DNA from: Datisca glomerata
Lineage: Eukaryota; Streptophyta; Magnoliopsida; Cucurbitales; Datiscaceae
Assembly: GCA_003255025.1 (NCBI GenBank)
Contig: QANY01007891.1
Span: forward strand, 310,001 to 374,000
Direction: 5' to 3'
Length of the DNA stretch: 64,000 nucleotides
This document shows, piece after piece, positions 10,180-22,270 of the stretch. The translations under genes and the position numbers were made by a program. The notes under the pieces are model-generated. The model was not told where the DNA came from and ran no database searches. It saw nothing but the letters and a program-made list of their open reading frames with translations. Position 1 is the first letter of the stretch, and each line of letters starts with the position of its first letter.

Positions 10180-11520
10180 TGTGAGAGATTTTAATTGATT
10201 GATTTTAATTTTCACTTGAAGGTGTTAGAAAAATGACTATTATGACCACATTTAAAATACTTAATTTTACTTTTATCAACAAATTTTTTATTAAATTTTC
10301 TTTTTGAATAATTTTTATTCTTAGCAAAGTATTTGTCAAAATTTTTATTTTTATTTTTGTGGACTTTTTTCCTATAAGGTTTATAAATTCTTTTAGGATT
10401 TAGATGGAAATTTTCTTATCCTTTTAGGAAGGATAGCAGGTAATCCATATTGTTCACAGAAATTGCCTAAATCATATTTGACAATCTTCTTTTCTTTTTA
10501 AGTTTGTTTGTGAATTTTCATGCCTATACACATTCTCAGACCTTCATTTTGTATTGTAGTAGTAATTGTACCGTAGGTGAGACTATTATAGTCTATGTTT
10601 CTAAGGTAGTCGCTAATAACTGTTCTAATTTTATGGGCAAACAAATTTGGTAAGTCATTGATGAATGGTTCTTTCCAAAAGGGCTGATTATTATCATCCC
10701 TACACATTACTCTGGGCAAAATATATTTTTGTACCAGTCAAAATCACTTAGGGTATAACACCTAAGATTGGTTAATTAGTCATGGATACGAGAAGTAACA
10801 TTACTTGGCGTTCCAATGAAATGTTCAATTATTGTGCACAAAAGTGTATTGATGGCATTAGGTATTGTTTCCTTATCTTCTTCAATAATTAGGGTTTCTT
10901 CAGCATCAATCTTTATTGCTGAAAGGATGACATTTTTGGATTCTCTAGTGAGATGCTTTTCCTACTAGGAATGAAACATTCTTGTGAATCCTTTAACTAA
11001 AAGATTTATTATCTCATTGTGAGATAAATTGTGTGTGATAATATAATTATTGGCTACCATAGCCATGTGCTGTAATTTGTTAAGAACTACATGTTCTAAA
11101 AGACCATCAATAATACTGTGGATGTATGGAGGAATAGGCTTTTTATGCAACTTCCTTTCTAATTTGTTAATTTCTAAATTTTTAAATGTTTCTTCAATAT
11201 TGTGAATGTTTGAAGATTCATGAATTGTGGATGATTCATAGGTGGAATCTGTCCTATGGCTTTCTGATTCAGAACTACTATCTTGGTAAATTACCTTAAC
11301 ATAAAAGGATGACTCGATAGATTTTTTTTTTCAATTCTTGAAGCATTTTATCAATTTTTTTATTAAGGGGAACAATATTCAAATCAGTTTTATCTGAATG
11401 ATTTATTAAGGGAATTTCTTTTAGAGATTCATTAGGTTTAGGCTCATAAAGATCGTCAACATTTTTCTCAATTTATCTAATTGTTTTCCTATTGTTATTA
11501 AACTTTGATTAGTGTAATTT
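10180..11520 (-). pseudogene. Caulimovirid capsid protein remnant, copy C
   Basis: The longest capsid region in the array. Reading leftwards: a helical Lys/Leu-rich part near 11390-11330, a Ser/Glu-rich acidic stretch (11290-11200), the core shared with copy A (11150-10740, then 10719-10498 with NQPFWKEPFINDLPNLFAHK), a basic region (10440-10300) and a damaged zinc knuckle near 10255-10215 (FKCGHNSHFSNT, with the outer Cys positions lost). The acidic N-terminus, core and basic/zinc C-terminus is the usual caulimovirid capsid plan. Several stops and frameshifts. Confidence 0.7.
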
Positions 11521-12349
11521 AGTTTTTTAACAACATTTTTGTTGGGTTCTCATTCCTTTGAAATCTTAAAAGGAAAAGCAGTGATTAATTTTTTTTTATG
11601 ATTAATCATAATTTTTTTAAGTGGGGGATGGCTAGCAAACACCACACTAGAGTCTTTCTTGACCCATTTGGTCTAAAAAATTACTTTAATATTCTTTTCA
11701 TAAATATATTCGATATAATCGAAGAAAAATATATCAACTCTAAATTCTTGTACGAACGCCTTCCATTCAGCAAATATAATTTTTCTTTAATCCATATTGT
11801 ATGTTTCTCTGACCCAATTTCATCTGTTGAGATTGACTAGGTCATTTATATGTTGGATTAAACCCTCCCAATCAAGTTTGTATTTTTGACTTAGGGTGCA
11901 TAAATTAAAAACTAAGAGTTGGGGATTGACTAGAGGTAAGACTCCTTGAAAATCAGATTCAGTTGGTGATTCTATTTCATCATATTATTTAGTATCATTA
12001 ACAAAGATTGGCTGACTGACTTGAGACTTTGAGGTTATGCCTTTAAGCCTTAAATTTTTTATTTTTTATTTTTTTAATTCTTGTTCCAATTGATAGATTC
12101 TAAGATCTTGACTATTATTGACAGTGGATTCAAAAAGGAACTCCTAGGAGTGTTAGACTGGCTAAACTCCCTAAATTGAGCATTATAACTGGAAGATTGG
12201 AAATTAATATTTACAGTACCATCCATGTATTGTTGGATATGTTCAATATCTTCAATTAGGCGTTGAATTAGAGTGAGTTTGATTTCATCGGTTAAAAGCC
12301 AATTTGTAGTAAATTAATATCTGACCACCTAATAGTTTTAGAAACTCTA
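11521..12349 (-). other. Linker between movement protein and capsid in copy C
   Basis: Reading leftwards, broken frames encode a Gln/Asn-rich segment with EIKLTLIQRLIEDIEHIQ (about 12280-12230) and YMDGTVNINFQSSSYN, then low-complexity Lys/Asn-rich sequence. This is the region between movement protein and capsid in a polyprotein-type caulimovirid. I recognise no domain. It has no counterpart in copies A and B because they begin in the capsid gene. Confidence 0.45.
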
Positions 12350-13006
12350 ATATTGACATTACTTTAGCTAGATTGAATCAATAGAGTTTGATTTTTTTGG
12401 ACTCCTATTGATGACTTGAAAATTCATATTGATTTTTGTTCCTCTGTTAATGTATTCTAAAAATCAAAGCTAGGGGTTGGGCACCTTCAAAGATTTGATA
12501 ACCACTAGTTTTAATATTCAAAGTTTTAGATTTAAAAATATGGAGGTCTCTTAAACAAACAGACAAATCTGAAAAAGAATCATAATGAATTGGACCATTA
12601 CAAAGTGATGATTCAATTAATCCTAAAATACTATCATTAAAATTTATAAATCTTGCATCTCGTAAGGCTAACGAGACATAGGTATTTAGGCCTCTCCTTG
12701 TGAGTGGTTTAACTTCAATCTAGACTAAACCAAAGTGAAGGAAATTATATGCTTTTTCAATGTGATGCTTAATTGCATTGGAGGAAAGTAATCGACAAGT
12801 TTCATGCTCTTTCCCAAGAGCATATATTTTTTAATTATTTTTACATGTTGCTGAGGCTTCAAGGAAGCAACATGCCGTGTTTATTTATAATTTTTTTTGC
12901 TAGGAATTTTGGATATATTGTATACCCTATGATCTACTTAATCATCTGCTAAATATTCAAAATATTCTTTATTAATTATGTCTGGTATTATATTTATTGT
13001 AGACAT
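12350..13006 (-). pseudogene. Caulimovirid movement protein (30K superfamily) remnant
   Basis: On the - strand an ATG at 13006-13004 begins MSTINIIPDIINKEYFEYL. Across several frames the rest reads like a caulimovirid movement protein: a KSMKLVDYFPPMQL block (about 12800-12760), a block with LRDARFINF (about 12675-12645) and a SGYQIFEGAQPLALIF block (about 12510-12450). These are landmarks of the 30K-superfamily core that lines plasmodesmata and lets virus pass between cells. Frameshifts near 12725, 12700 and 12640 break it. It is the only movement protein in the array and follows the primer site by about 440 bases. Confidence 0.65.
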
Positions 13007-13447
13007 ATTGGTACTAGAAGAATTACTTATAAATAATCTACTCTTTGCTTAAAATAACTAAATTATTCTTATGATTGAAAATTTCATCATGTATTTTGAT
13101 TCCCAACCTGCTATTACTTCTACAACCTCCTATGAAGTTGACTCTTTTCTCATTTGCCTTTACAACTATCCTACCCTCGAGATTTACACTCTAAAAGGTT
13201 TTATTACGGTGCCTGGAGTAAACCAAATAGAAACTGATACGTCAGATTCACATATTAAAAAAATAAAGATTATAGATAAATAATCAATTATAAAAATAAC
13301 CAGCTACTTGGAGGGAGAATCAGATTAAATAAAATTAATTATTCAAAAAAGCAATTATGTAACAATAGCAACAAGTACCAGTCACTTAGACGGTGAAGAA
13401 CAATAATTATGTAAATTAATTAAGTTACAGTAAATACCCTACCAGGT

Positions 13448-13462
13448 TTGGCTCTGATACCA
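13448..13462 (-). promoter_or_regulatory. tRNA-Met primer-binding site, copy C
   Basis: The reverse complement reads TGGTATCAGAGCCAA, a perfect match to the plant initiator tRNA-Met primer-site consensus. The leader on both sides (13380-13518) aligns with 8060-8186 of copy B; similarity stops near 13518, so copy C lacks the promoter. Confidence 0.85.
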
Positions 13463-13518
13463 AAAGAGATGAAATTACGTATAATTTATGTAATTAAAGA
13501 CTGGGTATTAGAAGCAAT

Positions 13519-15742
13519 AATTCTTATACATATATGATATTGTGTATATTAGAATCTATAAATAATCATTGATAACAAATTAAAACTTGATAAAAGAACT
13601 ATAAATAATCAATAATTTTACTACTCTCATGTAATATATATAACTTTCCCACAATTTTATCAAAATTTTCCAAAATCTTTACTCAAGTTTCCTATATACC
13701 AAACAAGGAAACTATAATTTTCTAGTAACTATTTTACTTAACCATGTGTTACCAAACATGGTAATCTTAGTAATTGTCATCAAACTTTTTACTCAACAAT
13801 TTAGCTTTTCCAACATTCTTACTTAACCCGTACCAAATGGTCTCTAAGTTCTAAGTCTAACCCGTACAATCTATTTGAAGAATCAAAACCAAGAAGTGTC
13901 TTATAGGTGTTGGGGGGGAGCTGTGTAGGGGAAACATCATGATACTAGAAAAGCACTTAAAATAGAGAGGAGTCGTGAACCTAAAACCTAATGCAATATA
14001 CATAGTTCTAAAATTTAAGACACCGAGATACATAGAAGGGCTAACGAGGCCCCCATCAAAATAAGAACATGAGACCTCATCGGGGAAAGCCCTACTATAC
14101 TGGGAAGTAAACCGATTAAACTCCCCCTGATTTCTAATTATGGGCATGGAGGGAGAAAACGAAAAGGAATCCATCTGAGAAACAATAGAAGAATGAAAAC
14201 AAAGCTAAGAAGGAAACTTACTGGTGAAGGACACGCGAGAGGAAGAAGAAGTAAAAAACCTTTAAATAAATTACTTCAGACACCAAACGACGGACTTATG
14301 GTAAAAAATAATAACTGTCAAAAGTTGAAGCGGCACACGTCAGTAATCAGTATATGAATGAGGACACGTAGCACATAACATAAGAAAAAAATGGTAGAAT
14401 CTGAACATGTGAAGGCGTCTCCCTCGTCCAAGAAAAACAATGACGGCATGGGGAGGTGCAAAATGGTGACGGGGTAGAATACAATGATTAGAAGCTTGAT
14501 GTCATCAGCTAGCAGGTGGCAAATAAAAAAATCAGTGTTTTGCATCAACGACTTACAACCATTATACAGAGCGGGGGCAAATGAACAAGCTACGTTAGAT
14601 AGAAAAGCCAAGGATTGCCAGGTTGACAAAAGGTAAGGCGGAGGAAGAAGACGTGGAAAGACACTAAAAAGATGGAATCAATTAAAGATGATGTGGCAGT
14701 CAAATGGATGTTAGATTCTATCAAGGCGGTTCCCACAACCTCCGCGATTTAGCTAACAAGCACTATGTCCATGAATATTCTACTTATCTAGTTGAATAAT
14801 TGTAAAACGGTCATGAAGGAAAAGACCTATAAATACCTTCCCATGTATCAAGAAAAAGACAATTGAATGATACAAGCGTCCACTTTTCTACTCACTTTCT
14901 TTAGTGTTACTTCACAAAATTCACATTCAATATTCTTGAATTAAGTAGAGGGAAAATCCATTTACACATCTCATATGCCATTAAAGGAGATTAGACTCCA
15001 TTTCTCATATTATTATTATTCATTCATTCCCTCATTGCATGTTAAAGGTTAGGTATCTATCTTTCTATCTCACAATATGTCGAGAAATTCAGGAAATGTA
15101 TAAGGGTGCTTTGTGAAATTTGAAAGAAGATATTACAAGTTTAAGATGAGTATCTGATTGCAAACACATCGGATATTTCCTCTTTTTTCGGTCACCGACG
15201 ACCCGAATGACATTCTCTCCTTCATATTCCAAAATGGGTTTCTGAGGATCAGTCTTTTCCTACGCAATTTCTTGAATTTATAAGTGCCATTTTTTTACCA
15301 TAAAAACACGCATTCATGGACTGAAAGGTACACAAGGTCGTAGACAAACAACTCCGAAGGACCATCTTCATTTTTGGTTAAAGTACATTAATATCTCCAC
15401 ATAGTTTGTCTAATTACACGAACAATCACTCTAGCTAGTTTTCAAAACGTATAGCAAACAACTTCTAGTTCTATTTTATCGACAAATAAATCCATACAAA
15501 TTATTTTCTCCACAATATCATCATCATTTTTTTTAAATTCATACTAATTATAGGTGCTTACATACTATAACTTATATATATATCAATGCTTCAAAAATAT
15601 GAGTTTCTTACCAAAAAGTGCAAGTTGTATAAGAGTACCGCGTTTTGAAAAAAATCTTTGTATGGATTTTTTTACTAGCCAATTTTGTTGTAGTGTAAAT
15701 TGTAAAAATCTTATATTCACGGGAAACGTCTGACTTTTTTAT
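13519..15742. other. Intergenic region with possible LTR fragment
   Basis: No convincing gene. A TATA-like CCTATAAATACC at 14827-14838, followed by a CT-rich start-like stretch and an ACTTCAC-containing leader (14880-14935), resembles the promoter of a plant Ty3/gypsy LTR, but no second LTR, primer site or pol was found. A - strand open stretch at 13857-14174 vaguely resembles the N-terminal domain of 'putative gypsy type transposon' proteins (a GFRF block); I do not call it. The rest is AT-rich. Confidence 0.3.
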
Positions 15743-16380
15743 TTGCTACTAAAGAGTTCTCAGAAACCCTCACACAAGAGAATGAAGACCACTGAGCAAA
15801 ACCAATTCACGCCAAACTTTTATTTTCTCAATGAAATAACAAAATGTACAACTTGGTTCTTCAGAATTACAAGAGATGTACACTTAATCATGCACAACTT
15901 GATTCTATATCGTTCGGCAAAACAATAGTTATATGCAACCCTCGCATGTTCAAAGTCTCAAAATTGTGAAAGCTATAACATCGTATCTATTGCTGAGAAT
16001 TATCTCATTCCGTCCATAAGATACTGGCTTTTGAAAGTCAAATATGAAGCTGATCATCAGTCGCAGCCTTTCTATCATCAAAACAAAGAGGGGCACAAGC
16101 TTCAATGATCTCAACCAGAACTTAACACTTATTTTGCTCTCAACAGTAAGTTGCAGCTTAATTACACATGCTGTCTCCTACTTTCTCAGAAGCAAACATC
16201 AACTTGTGAAAAGCACAATCAAAACAACAAGCCGAGTCCAGAGACCTAATTACAAGGGGACCACATGGGTAAGGGCTCTTCATGCCTACAATCCCAAAGC
16301 CAACATTATTGTGTGTGTATATATTAAAATAGACTCCTACAAATCTGGGCTCACCCTACCACCGCCAGCTTAAAAATGCC
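15743..16380 (-). other. Transcript-end-like stretch (possible 3' UTR or non-coding RNA)
   Basis: Less AT-rich than its surroundings and free of long ORFs. Read on the - strand it is TG-rich, as plant 3' UTRs often are, and ends with an AATAAA signal (reverse complement of 15830-15840) about 20 bases before GTGAATTGG-type sequence and a TTTGC-rich tail. No coding exon was recognised upstream (16380 to 17500), so it may be the tail of a lost gene or a non-coding transcript. Weak call. Confidence 0.2.
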
Positions 16381-16807
16381 AACCCAACCCTATAATATTA
16401 ACCTTTCTTTACTACCCAAAAAACCCTAGTTTTCTTTTCAATGCCTTTGCTTTTGCCTTGGCTTTACTTGGTAATCTTGAATTGCTCAATCATTGAGTTT
16501 TTTATGTCACTTCCATTTCTCTTCATCTATAATTTGAGATTGCTTTGATTTATAAAATATTTCTACATAAGAAGAAAAGGAATTTCCAAATAATGCATTT
16601 AGTTCTAATACAATTATTAACATGCACCCGTTCATAGATAGTTTAGTTTTGCTAAGTATTGCTGTCTATCAAATTTTCACAAGCAGTGGATTCCGGTCGG
16701 CACGCAACGGAGTCGTGGTTTAGGTTTTGTTAATTCATAGAACACAAAAGAGTTCGTCGCGTCGACGTCAGCTATGGAGAGGTTCGTTGTCACCGTTATA
16801 CTATAAT

Positions 16808-16851
16808 TCGTCGTAGTTAGTTTTCGTGTATCGTAGTTAGTTTTCGTGTAT
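16808..16851. repeat. Tandem duplication, about 21-22 bases x 2
   Basis: TCGTAGTTAGTTTTCGTGTA occurs twice in immediate succession. Probably a replication-slippage duplication. Confidence 0.8.
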
Positions 16852-16993
16852 TTGGTTAAAACGAAAAATTAGTAAAATAAAAGAAAGAAAATTTTAGCAT
16901 AGAGTGAGCATTTTTGGTTCATAGGTTTCACTTAACAGCACTTTTTTGTCATAAGAGAATGAGAAATATGCAAGAATCGGACCCAGATTTGGA

Positions 16994-17058
16994 TCACAAA
17001 TGAATGTAAAACATTACTAACCGCTGGATCACAAATGAATGTAAAACATTACTAACCG
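16994..17058. repeat. Tandem duplication, about 33 bases x 2
   Basis: The unit beginning GGATCACAAATGAATG and ending CATTACTAACCG is repeated back to back with a single difference at the end. Recent local duplication. Confidence 0.8.
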
Positions 17059-17846
17059 TTTTGGTCACATCCTAAACTAAGGTTTGTTTTTCTTTTTATC
17101 TAATACTATTACGAGGGGATTAAAGTATTTTATGATTCGAACTCATAATCTCAATCTATAAGTGCTGAGTCTTAACTATCTCTTTTAAAAAAATTCTTGT
17201 TTATGAATTCCCGTATAAAGATTTTGACGAAAAAGTTAAAGTTAGACTTGGATTAAAAATGAAAGGAAATTAAGGAACATATAATCGGCTTTGTTGTGCT
17301 CAAGGAAGGAACATGAGAATCCGAGAAAAAGCAAAGCGAGAAACATGGGAGTCATTCTCTCATTGTCATCATCTCTGCTAAAGTTGGAATTACTAATTTG
17401 TGCATTGGGAAAATGCATGCGTCTTAACATTCTCCATCTCATATTCTCTTCCTTCTTTTGTTCCAATCAAATTTTATTCACCCATCTAGCTGGATATAAG
17501 TCAATAAATAAATAAATAAAATTCAAGATTGGCTCTAGTCATACTAAAATATGTTTACTACTCCTGAAGTATTAAAAACGCAGTACCTCCAGTAGCTATA
17601 TACGCAATGTCTAATTCTATTATATAAAGTTTTGACCGAATTACTAACTTCTGGAACTAAATGAATGGCTATTTTTTCATGGAAAGAGATGTAAACAAGG
17701 AAGTTCCTCAAAGCTTAATGTTAATTTGATGCTAAAAAGTTAGAATAAAAGGCCGATAGCAATCATCATTTTCCAAAATTAAAAATAAAATAGGCAGCAT
17801 GTTTTTAGGAAACAAAATGATAGGATTGTTGAACATTTGTATTTCA

Positions 17847-17847
17847 A

Positions 17848-17886
<39 letters not shown>
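17847..17886. repeat. (AAT)n microsatellite
   Basis: About 13 uninterrupted AAT units. Confidence 0.9.
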
Positions 17887-18413
17887 CAAAACATGTTTCA
17901 AACTTTCAATACGCCACAAAGGAGATGTTTGCGTTTCTCTAGTGGTATGCGATTCCTTAAATTATGGACTTTTAGAGTACAGCAATCAAAAATATAAAAT
18001 ATAAAATTATATTTTTCTTTCTTTTAAGTACGGGGATTAAGAAATAGAATATTAAATCAGAAAACTTAAATCATAACCTATTATATCAGGATTCTCTAAT
18101 CAAGTAAACTAAACGAATATTATATCAAGATTCATATGAAATGGAATATAAAAATAGATTTAGTCTGTGAAATATATTATATATAGAGCTAATGAATGGC
18201 TCTATTGGACATAAAATGTGGGCAAAACCAAGTATATTAAAATGAATATATATGAAGAAGATCAACAATAGTTAGAGGCACAAAGTCCATAATATATACA
18301 TATGATAGAGTTTTGTGGCAATGGATAATTTACATTATTCTCTCTCAATATCAATTGATTCTATCATGCATGACTTGATTGGGTTCTTAAGTATGGCTAT
18401 TCACATGCATATC

Positions 18414-18437
18414 TTATATATATATATATATATATAT
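18414..18437. repeat. (TA)n microsatellite
   Basis: About 12 TA units. Confidence 0.9.
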
Positions 18438-20647
18438 CTAACATCTGTTTCTTGTCATATTCAAAACTTATACATTGCTATACAATTATTCACCTATTCA
18501 TCTAGATAGATAAAACATGTTTTACATTCATCTTTTTAACAACGTAACCGTCAAATTAGGAGCTTGTTCATGATTTTCAGGTTTCTATAGGAACTTACAG
18601 AAAAACTAGAGATTTGTACGATCTTCCAGAAAAAAATTCGGTACTCTTAGAATACTAAATATTCAATATTCATTCCTATAATTGATAACGTTTGTGCAAA
18701 TTCGTCAAATTTCAAGACTTCATACATTTTCTCTTCACAAAAATTGAATAAAATATCTTATTTTGAAAATGTTGCAATTTGATGACATGAAGATGAGCTG
18801 ACTATTCGATATTTCAGGAGCACGGAATATTCTTTCAATCTTTTGAAAAAAAAAACATTGCTTTACCTAGAGTGTGGAGGAGGTTATAACCTACGATCAT
18901 TATAACTCTTACCTAGAGCATGAAAATTAATATAATAATTAAGTAATTACAATGTATGATCACTTTTTTGCCATTTTTCCTCGGTAAATATTCTATATGT
19001 GAAGATTTTCACAAACCCTATAAATTTATTTTAGTAAATTAGTATATGCAAATAACATTGATTACATTATCTCTTCGTGATCTCACATTTGTTTGTTTGT
19101 TTTTTGTCTTGGCAATGGCCCTCCAAATTTTTCTTGATGAACAATAAGGCACAAGTATGATGTACATGCCATTTATATGTGTACTTATTTCACAACTGAT
19201 TACTTTACGTTTTAATAAATTTCATTTATTTTTGTTATTTGATGTCTAAAACAAAACTAGATGGAAAATAGGTAAATGTGTTAGCGTATGAGTCTTTCAT
19301 ATATTTTAAATTAACTTCTGATGAAAGAAATTAAAAAAATATAGTTTGAAAAAGAAGAAGTGGAAAAATATATTCATATAAATCTATAATTACTAAACAC
19401 ATAATCGACTCATTTGCTCAAGTATAGAATGAACTAGATAAATTATTAATAAACTAAAAATAAACATTATTGATATAATAGGAAATAGAACCTGTACTTC
19501 ATGCTTATATTTGAATTGATTTAAAAAAAATGATGCTTATCTTAAAAGCACTTCAATTATCAACAACAGAAGAGAAGAGAAAAAGCTCGTGAGCGTCAGC
19601 AATTAATGAAAACATGCATATAATTTACTTCTCTAATTATCATGTCCTTTAAAATAAATATATTTGACAATTTTTTTTTTGAGAAATGGGAAATGTGAAG
19701 AGTAGAGGAGAGAACAGGCCATTAATGAAAGAAAAGCAGGAGAACATGGTAGTGGTCAGATGAATTGGAAACAAAAAGGAAAGCTTCTTCATCTTTCTGT
19801 TAAAGTTTATAAATCCTAAAATTACACCCAATTAGTATTTTTACCATATTAACTTGGCACCATTTTCCCATACTCATTAACACACACAATATCATAATAA
19901 CCAATTTCCCCCCATTTCAACATCAAAAAATCACATCCGTTTCTGCATGTTTACCAAAAAAACTCCACTCATATATCTAGCATTCTATATATTTTAGAGA
20001 GAAATGGAAAAATATGTTGTATAATAGCACCACGGTACTTGTCATAATACTTGTCGTATTACACGCGTAATATATAAACTAATGTGCAAAATAAAAACTT
20101 CCAATTGTATGTAATGTGAACGTATTGTCACGTTCAACGTAAAAAGCATATATTTTCTTAGTAGTTTTGAATGCTAGCTAGTATGCATGTCTTGCTGAAC
20201 TGTCCAACTAAAGACGAAACTACAAGCTATATCTCGTCCATTTCAAACCGGAAAACAAGTTTACGGATTAACAGCAACCTCAAGAACCCACTTTGAGTTG
20301 GAAAAAAAAACCATTCGTTTTCAGATTTTTCAACATGCTGAAATTAAAGTCAACTTATTAATGTACTAATTAACTAAAACTGATCATTTTATCATCTTTT
20401 TTCTTTCAAACGAATATAATGATTAAGTCCAAATTCTTTCGCCAACAACAACAAATCAAGAGACGATTGATGTAAGAATTAGAACAAAGTATGCTGAATC
20501 TACGTATTGAAATTCGAACAAAAACACCTACTACCTAATTAATTGATCAATTGGTGTCAAATTCACTACAACTTTTCAAATCCACTGTAAATTAAGTCAA
20601 CTCGGTCAGACAATAGGACATCACTCAAATGTGATTTCTTTTTTTAT

Positions 20648-21783
20648 TTAAGATCTTGGTGGTAGGAAGAATTGCGTACCAGCCATGAAGCTGTTAAACG
20701 GAGCCGGATATGAAGTAGCTGTAGGATCAAATAAAGCAACAGCGGCAGCAGCAGACGACGAGGTACCACTTGTGGTGGCTGCATTGGTGGTGGCACTGGC
20801 GGTTATGAGATTAAGCGGCTGAAGTCCACCGGAGGAGGTTTCGCCGGTGACGTAGTTAGTATCGAGGCCTTGATCGTATAGAATTCCCTTGAACACATGG
20901 CCTCCGATATTTACAGCCGTCTGATACGCATACTGATCGTCATTCTCCTCTATTGAACTCACTCTCACGCATCGGAAAACCGCCGAAGAGCTCACTTCTG
21001 CCGGAAAATTCCCCACTTCCAACCCTAACATAATTAAGTAAAACTCATGATGATCATATTATATAAAAACGATTAAAAATTAGAAGATTTTCAGAAAACA
21101 AAATTACAATCAAAGAAAAGCTGAAAGTAAGTCGTACCTGAAGTGTGAGTGGTTGGATTCTCTCTATGTCGTTTGGTATGCTCAAGCCGGAGCTGATTCT
21201 GTTGTTGTTGTTGTTGTTGTTGAGGAGAAGCAGTTAGGAGGTGAGATTGACGCTCCCGGCGTCTAGAAGCGGGAACCCACGTGCTTTTCACGTGAGTTTG
21301 ACAATCGAACCCTCGGCTCTTACAGCAAGTTCTACACCTCATGTGTATGCAATCTTTCTTAGCTTGGTTCCCACAATCTTGACAGCTCATCCCACTACCT
21401 GCACCTACTCCGGCAGATGTTGACATCGTCATCATAAAGCCGGATCTCGACGGTGATTGGTCATGATCGGCGGGGGTGGTAGTGGTGATGTAGGAGGTTC
21501 GGCTGGGACCCACGCCTAGCCCAGCTGCTGCTGATGAGTAAAAATCGTGGAGTGGAAGTGAGGCGCGCGGGTTGATTTGGATGAGGTTTTCTTGCTGTTG
21601 CCATAGCTCGAATCCTTTATACGATGATGGAGCCACATGATCTTCTTCTTCCTGTTGTTGTTGTTGATTCTTGTACCAGAAGAAATTCTCTGGTGGTTGG
21701 ATTTCGTTATTTTCTTGGCCGTTTGATGATTCTCTTCCACCTCCGCGGCCTTCGCCGCCGCTTAGCGAGAAAAAACCGGACAT
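20648..21783 (-). CDS. SRS: SHI/STY/SRS-family transcription factor (two exons, 340 aa)
   Basis: Exons 21783-21138 and 21024-20648; the intron 21137-21025 has GT (CAG|GTAC) and AG (TTAG|GG) borders, splits codon 216 (Gly) and joins in frame. The ATG at 21783 is chosen over one 14 codons upstream because [10 protein letters not shown] matches the usual MAGFFSLGG-like start of this plant family. The RING-like zinc finger spans residues 134-164 with the family pattern CX2CX7CX4CX2C2X6C, then [12 protein letters not shown] (basic, likely nuclear localisation). The IGGH dimerisation domain covers about 217-270 (IGGH at 255-258, FKGILYDQG). Gln runs lie at 40-44 and 188-195, an Ala run near the C-terminus. 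Family members act in the nucleus, activate auxin biosynthesis genes of the YUCCA type and shape leaves, stamens and gynoecium. The N-terminus with YKGFELW and the VSSIEE motif is closer to SHI/STY1 than to LRP1. No damage seen. Confidence 0.95.
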
Positions 21784-22270
21784 TGTTCCGCCTCTAAACC
21801 TGTCCCAGGCCCTAATTGTGACCACAAATCCATATCAGAAGATCCGGTACGCCCGAATTCGAACCCGAAGTACTTTGAAACCTATTTTTTTTTCGTTTTT
21901 TTTTTCTTTTGTAGAAGCTCTTAAATCGAGAGGTGGTTGGAAAATGGGAAAATTGAAGAAACAGAGGAGGGGAGAAAAGCGTTAATCAGGCATTAAGCTT
22001 TTCTCCAACTGATTCATAATCTGTGAATGAAAGAAGCATTTAAGAATGGGAGAAAGAATTACAGCTCTGTCTGCAACGCCGCCATGCGTGTCTTTCTCTT
22101 TCTCTCTCTCTCTCTAATATTTCTCGCTTTCTGTCTGTCTGTTCAGTGTGGTCTGCTAAATTAATTTAAGTCCCCAACTCCTTTCCCTGCTTTCTCTCTT
22201 TCTGATTAGCTCTTTTTCTTCTTCTCATTTCTCTTGCAATCCTCTCTCTCTCTCCGTGTTTAGTGTTGTA
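21784..22270 (-). promoter_or_regulatory. SRS 5' leader with GA-rich tracts and a GCC-box-like site
   Basis: On the coding strand this region is rich in GA/GAA repeats (reverse complement of CT runs at 22090-22118 and 22232-22255), typical of plant 5' UTRs and of sites bound by BPC/GAGA-binding proteins. A GCCGCC hexamer lies at 22078-22083 (+ strand). A GCC-box-like element is known to drive expression of Arabidopsis SHI/STY genes in auxin-producing tissue, so this one is a candidate; its position within a possible 5' UTR makes this uncertain. AT-rich TATA-like sequence (22370-22385) lies further upstream. Confidence 0.4.

Larger units (their letters stand above)
1..13518. mobile_element. 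Endogenous caulimovirid (pararetrovirus) array, three partial copies
   Basis: The stretch is built from partial copies of a plant DNA pararetrovirus: + copy A (1 to about 3165), + copy B (about 3165 to 8184) and a - strand copy C (8184 to about 13518). The copies align to each other over capsid, protease, reverse transcriptase, primer site and a downstream region. No copy is complete and every gene has stops and frameshifts. Caulimoviridae do not need integration, so such arrays are normally products of illegitimate recombination; no LTRs are seen at the edges. The right edge is set where the leader upstream of the - strand primer site stops matching the + copy, near 13518. The left edge lies outside the window. 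Genus is not assigned. Confidence 0.85.
16381..20647. other. AT-rich intergenic region downstream of the SRS gene
   Basis: No gene supported. It holds the direct repeats at 16800-16851 and 16994-17058, two microsatellites, and a weak tRNA-like B-box (GATTCGAACTC near 17137) that may be an old SINE or tRNA remnant on the - strand. The part next to the stop codon of the SRS gene (20400-20647) probably includes its 3' UTR; no clear AATAAA was found in the right orientation close to the stop. Confidence 0.5.

Noticed and set aside
13857..14174. 105-codon open frame on the - strand resembling the N-terminal domain of plant 'putative gypsy type transposon' proteins
   Set aside because: Only a short GFRF-type block fits; no second element feature in the right orientation supports it.
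14820..15050. Possible solo LTR with TATA box at 14827
   Set aside because: No matching LTR elsewhere in the window, no target-site copies and no primer site; mentioned only as a possibility.
16044..16373. 109-codon open frame on the + strand
   Set aside because: No recognisable domain; the stretch looks more like untranslated transcript on the opposite strand.
17100..17190. tRNA-like B box (GATTCGAACTC) suggesting a tRNA gene or SINE
   Set aside because: No convincing A box, cloverleaf or tail could be found; too decayed to call.
21241..21985. Open frames opposite the SRS exon and its leader
   Set aside because: They are antisense or shifted shadows of a well-supported coding exon.
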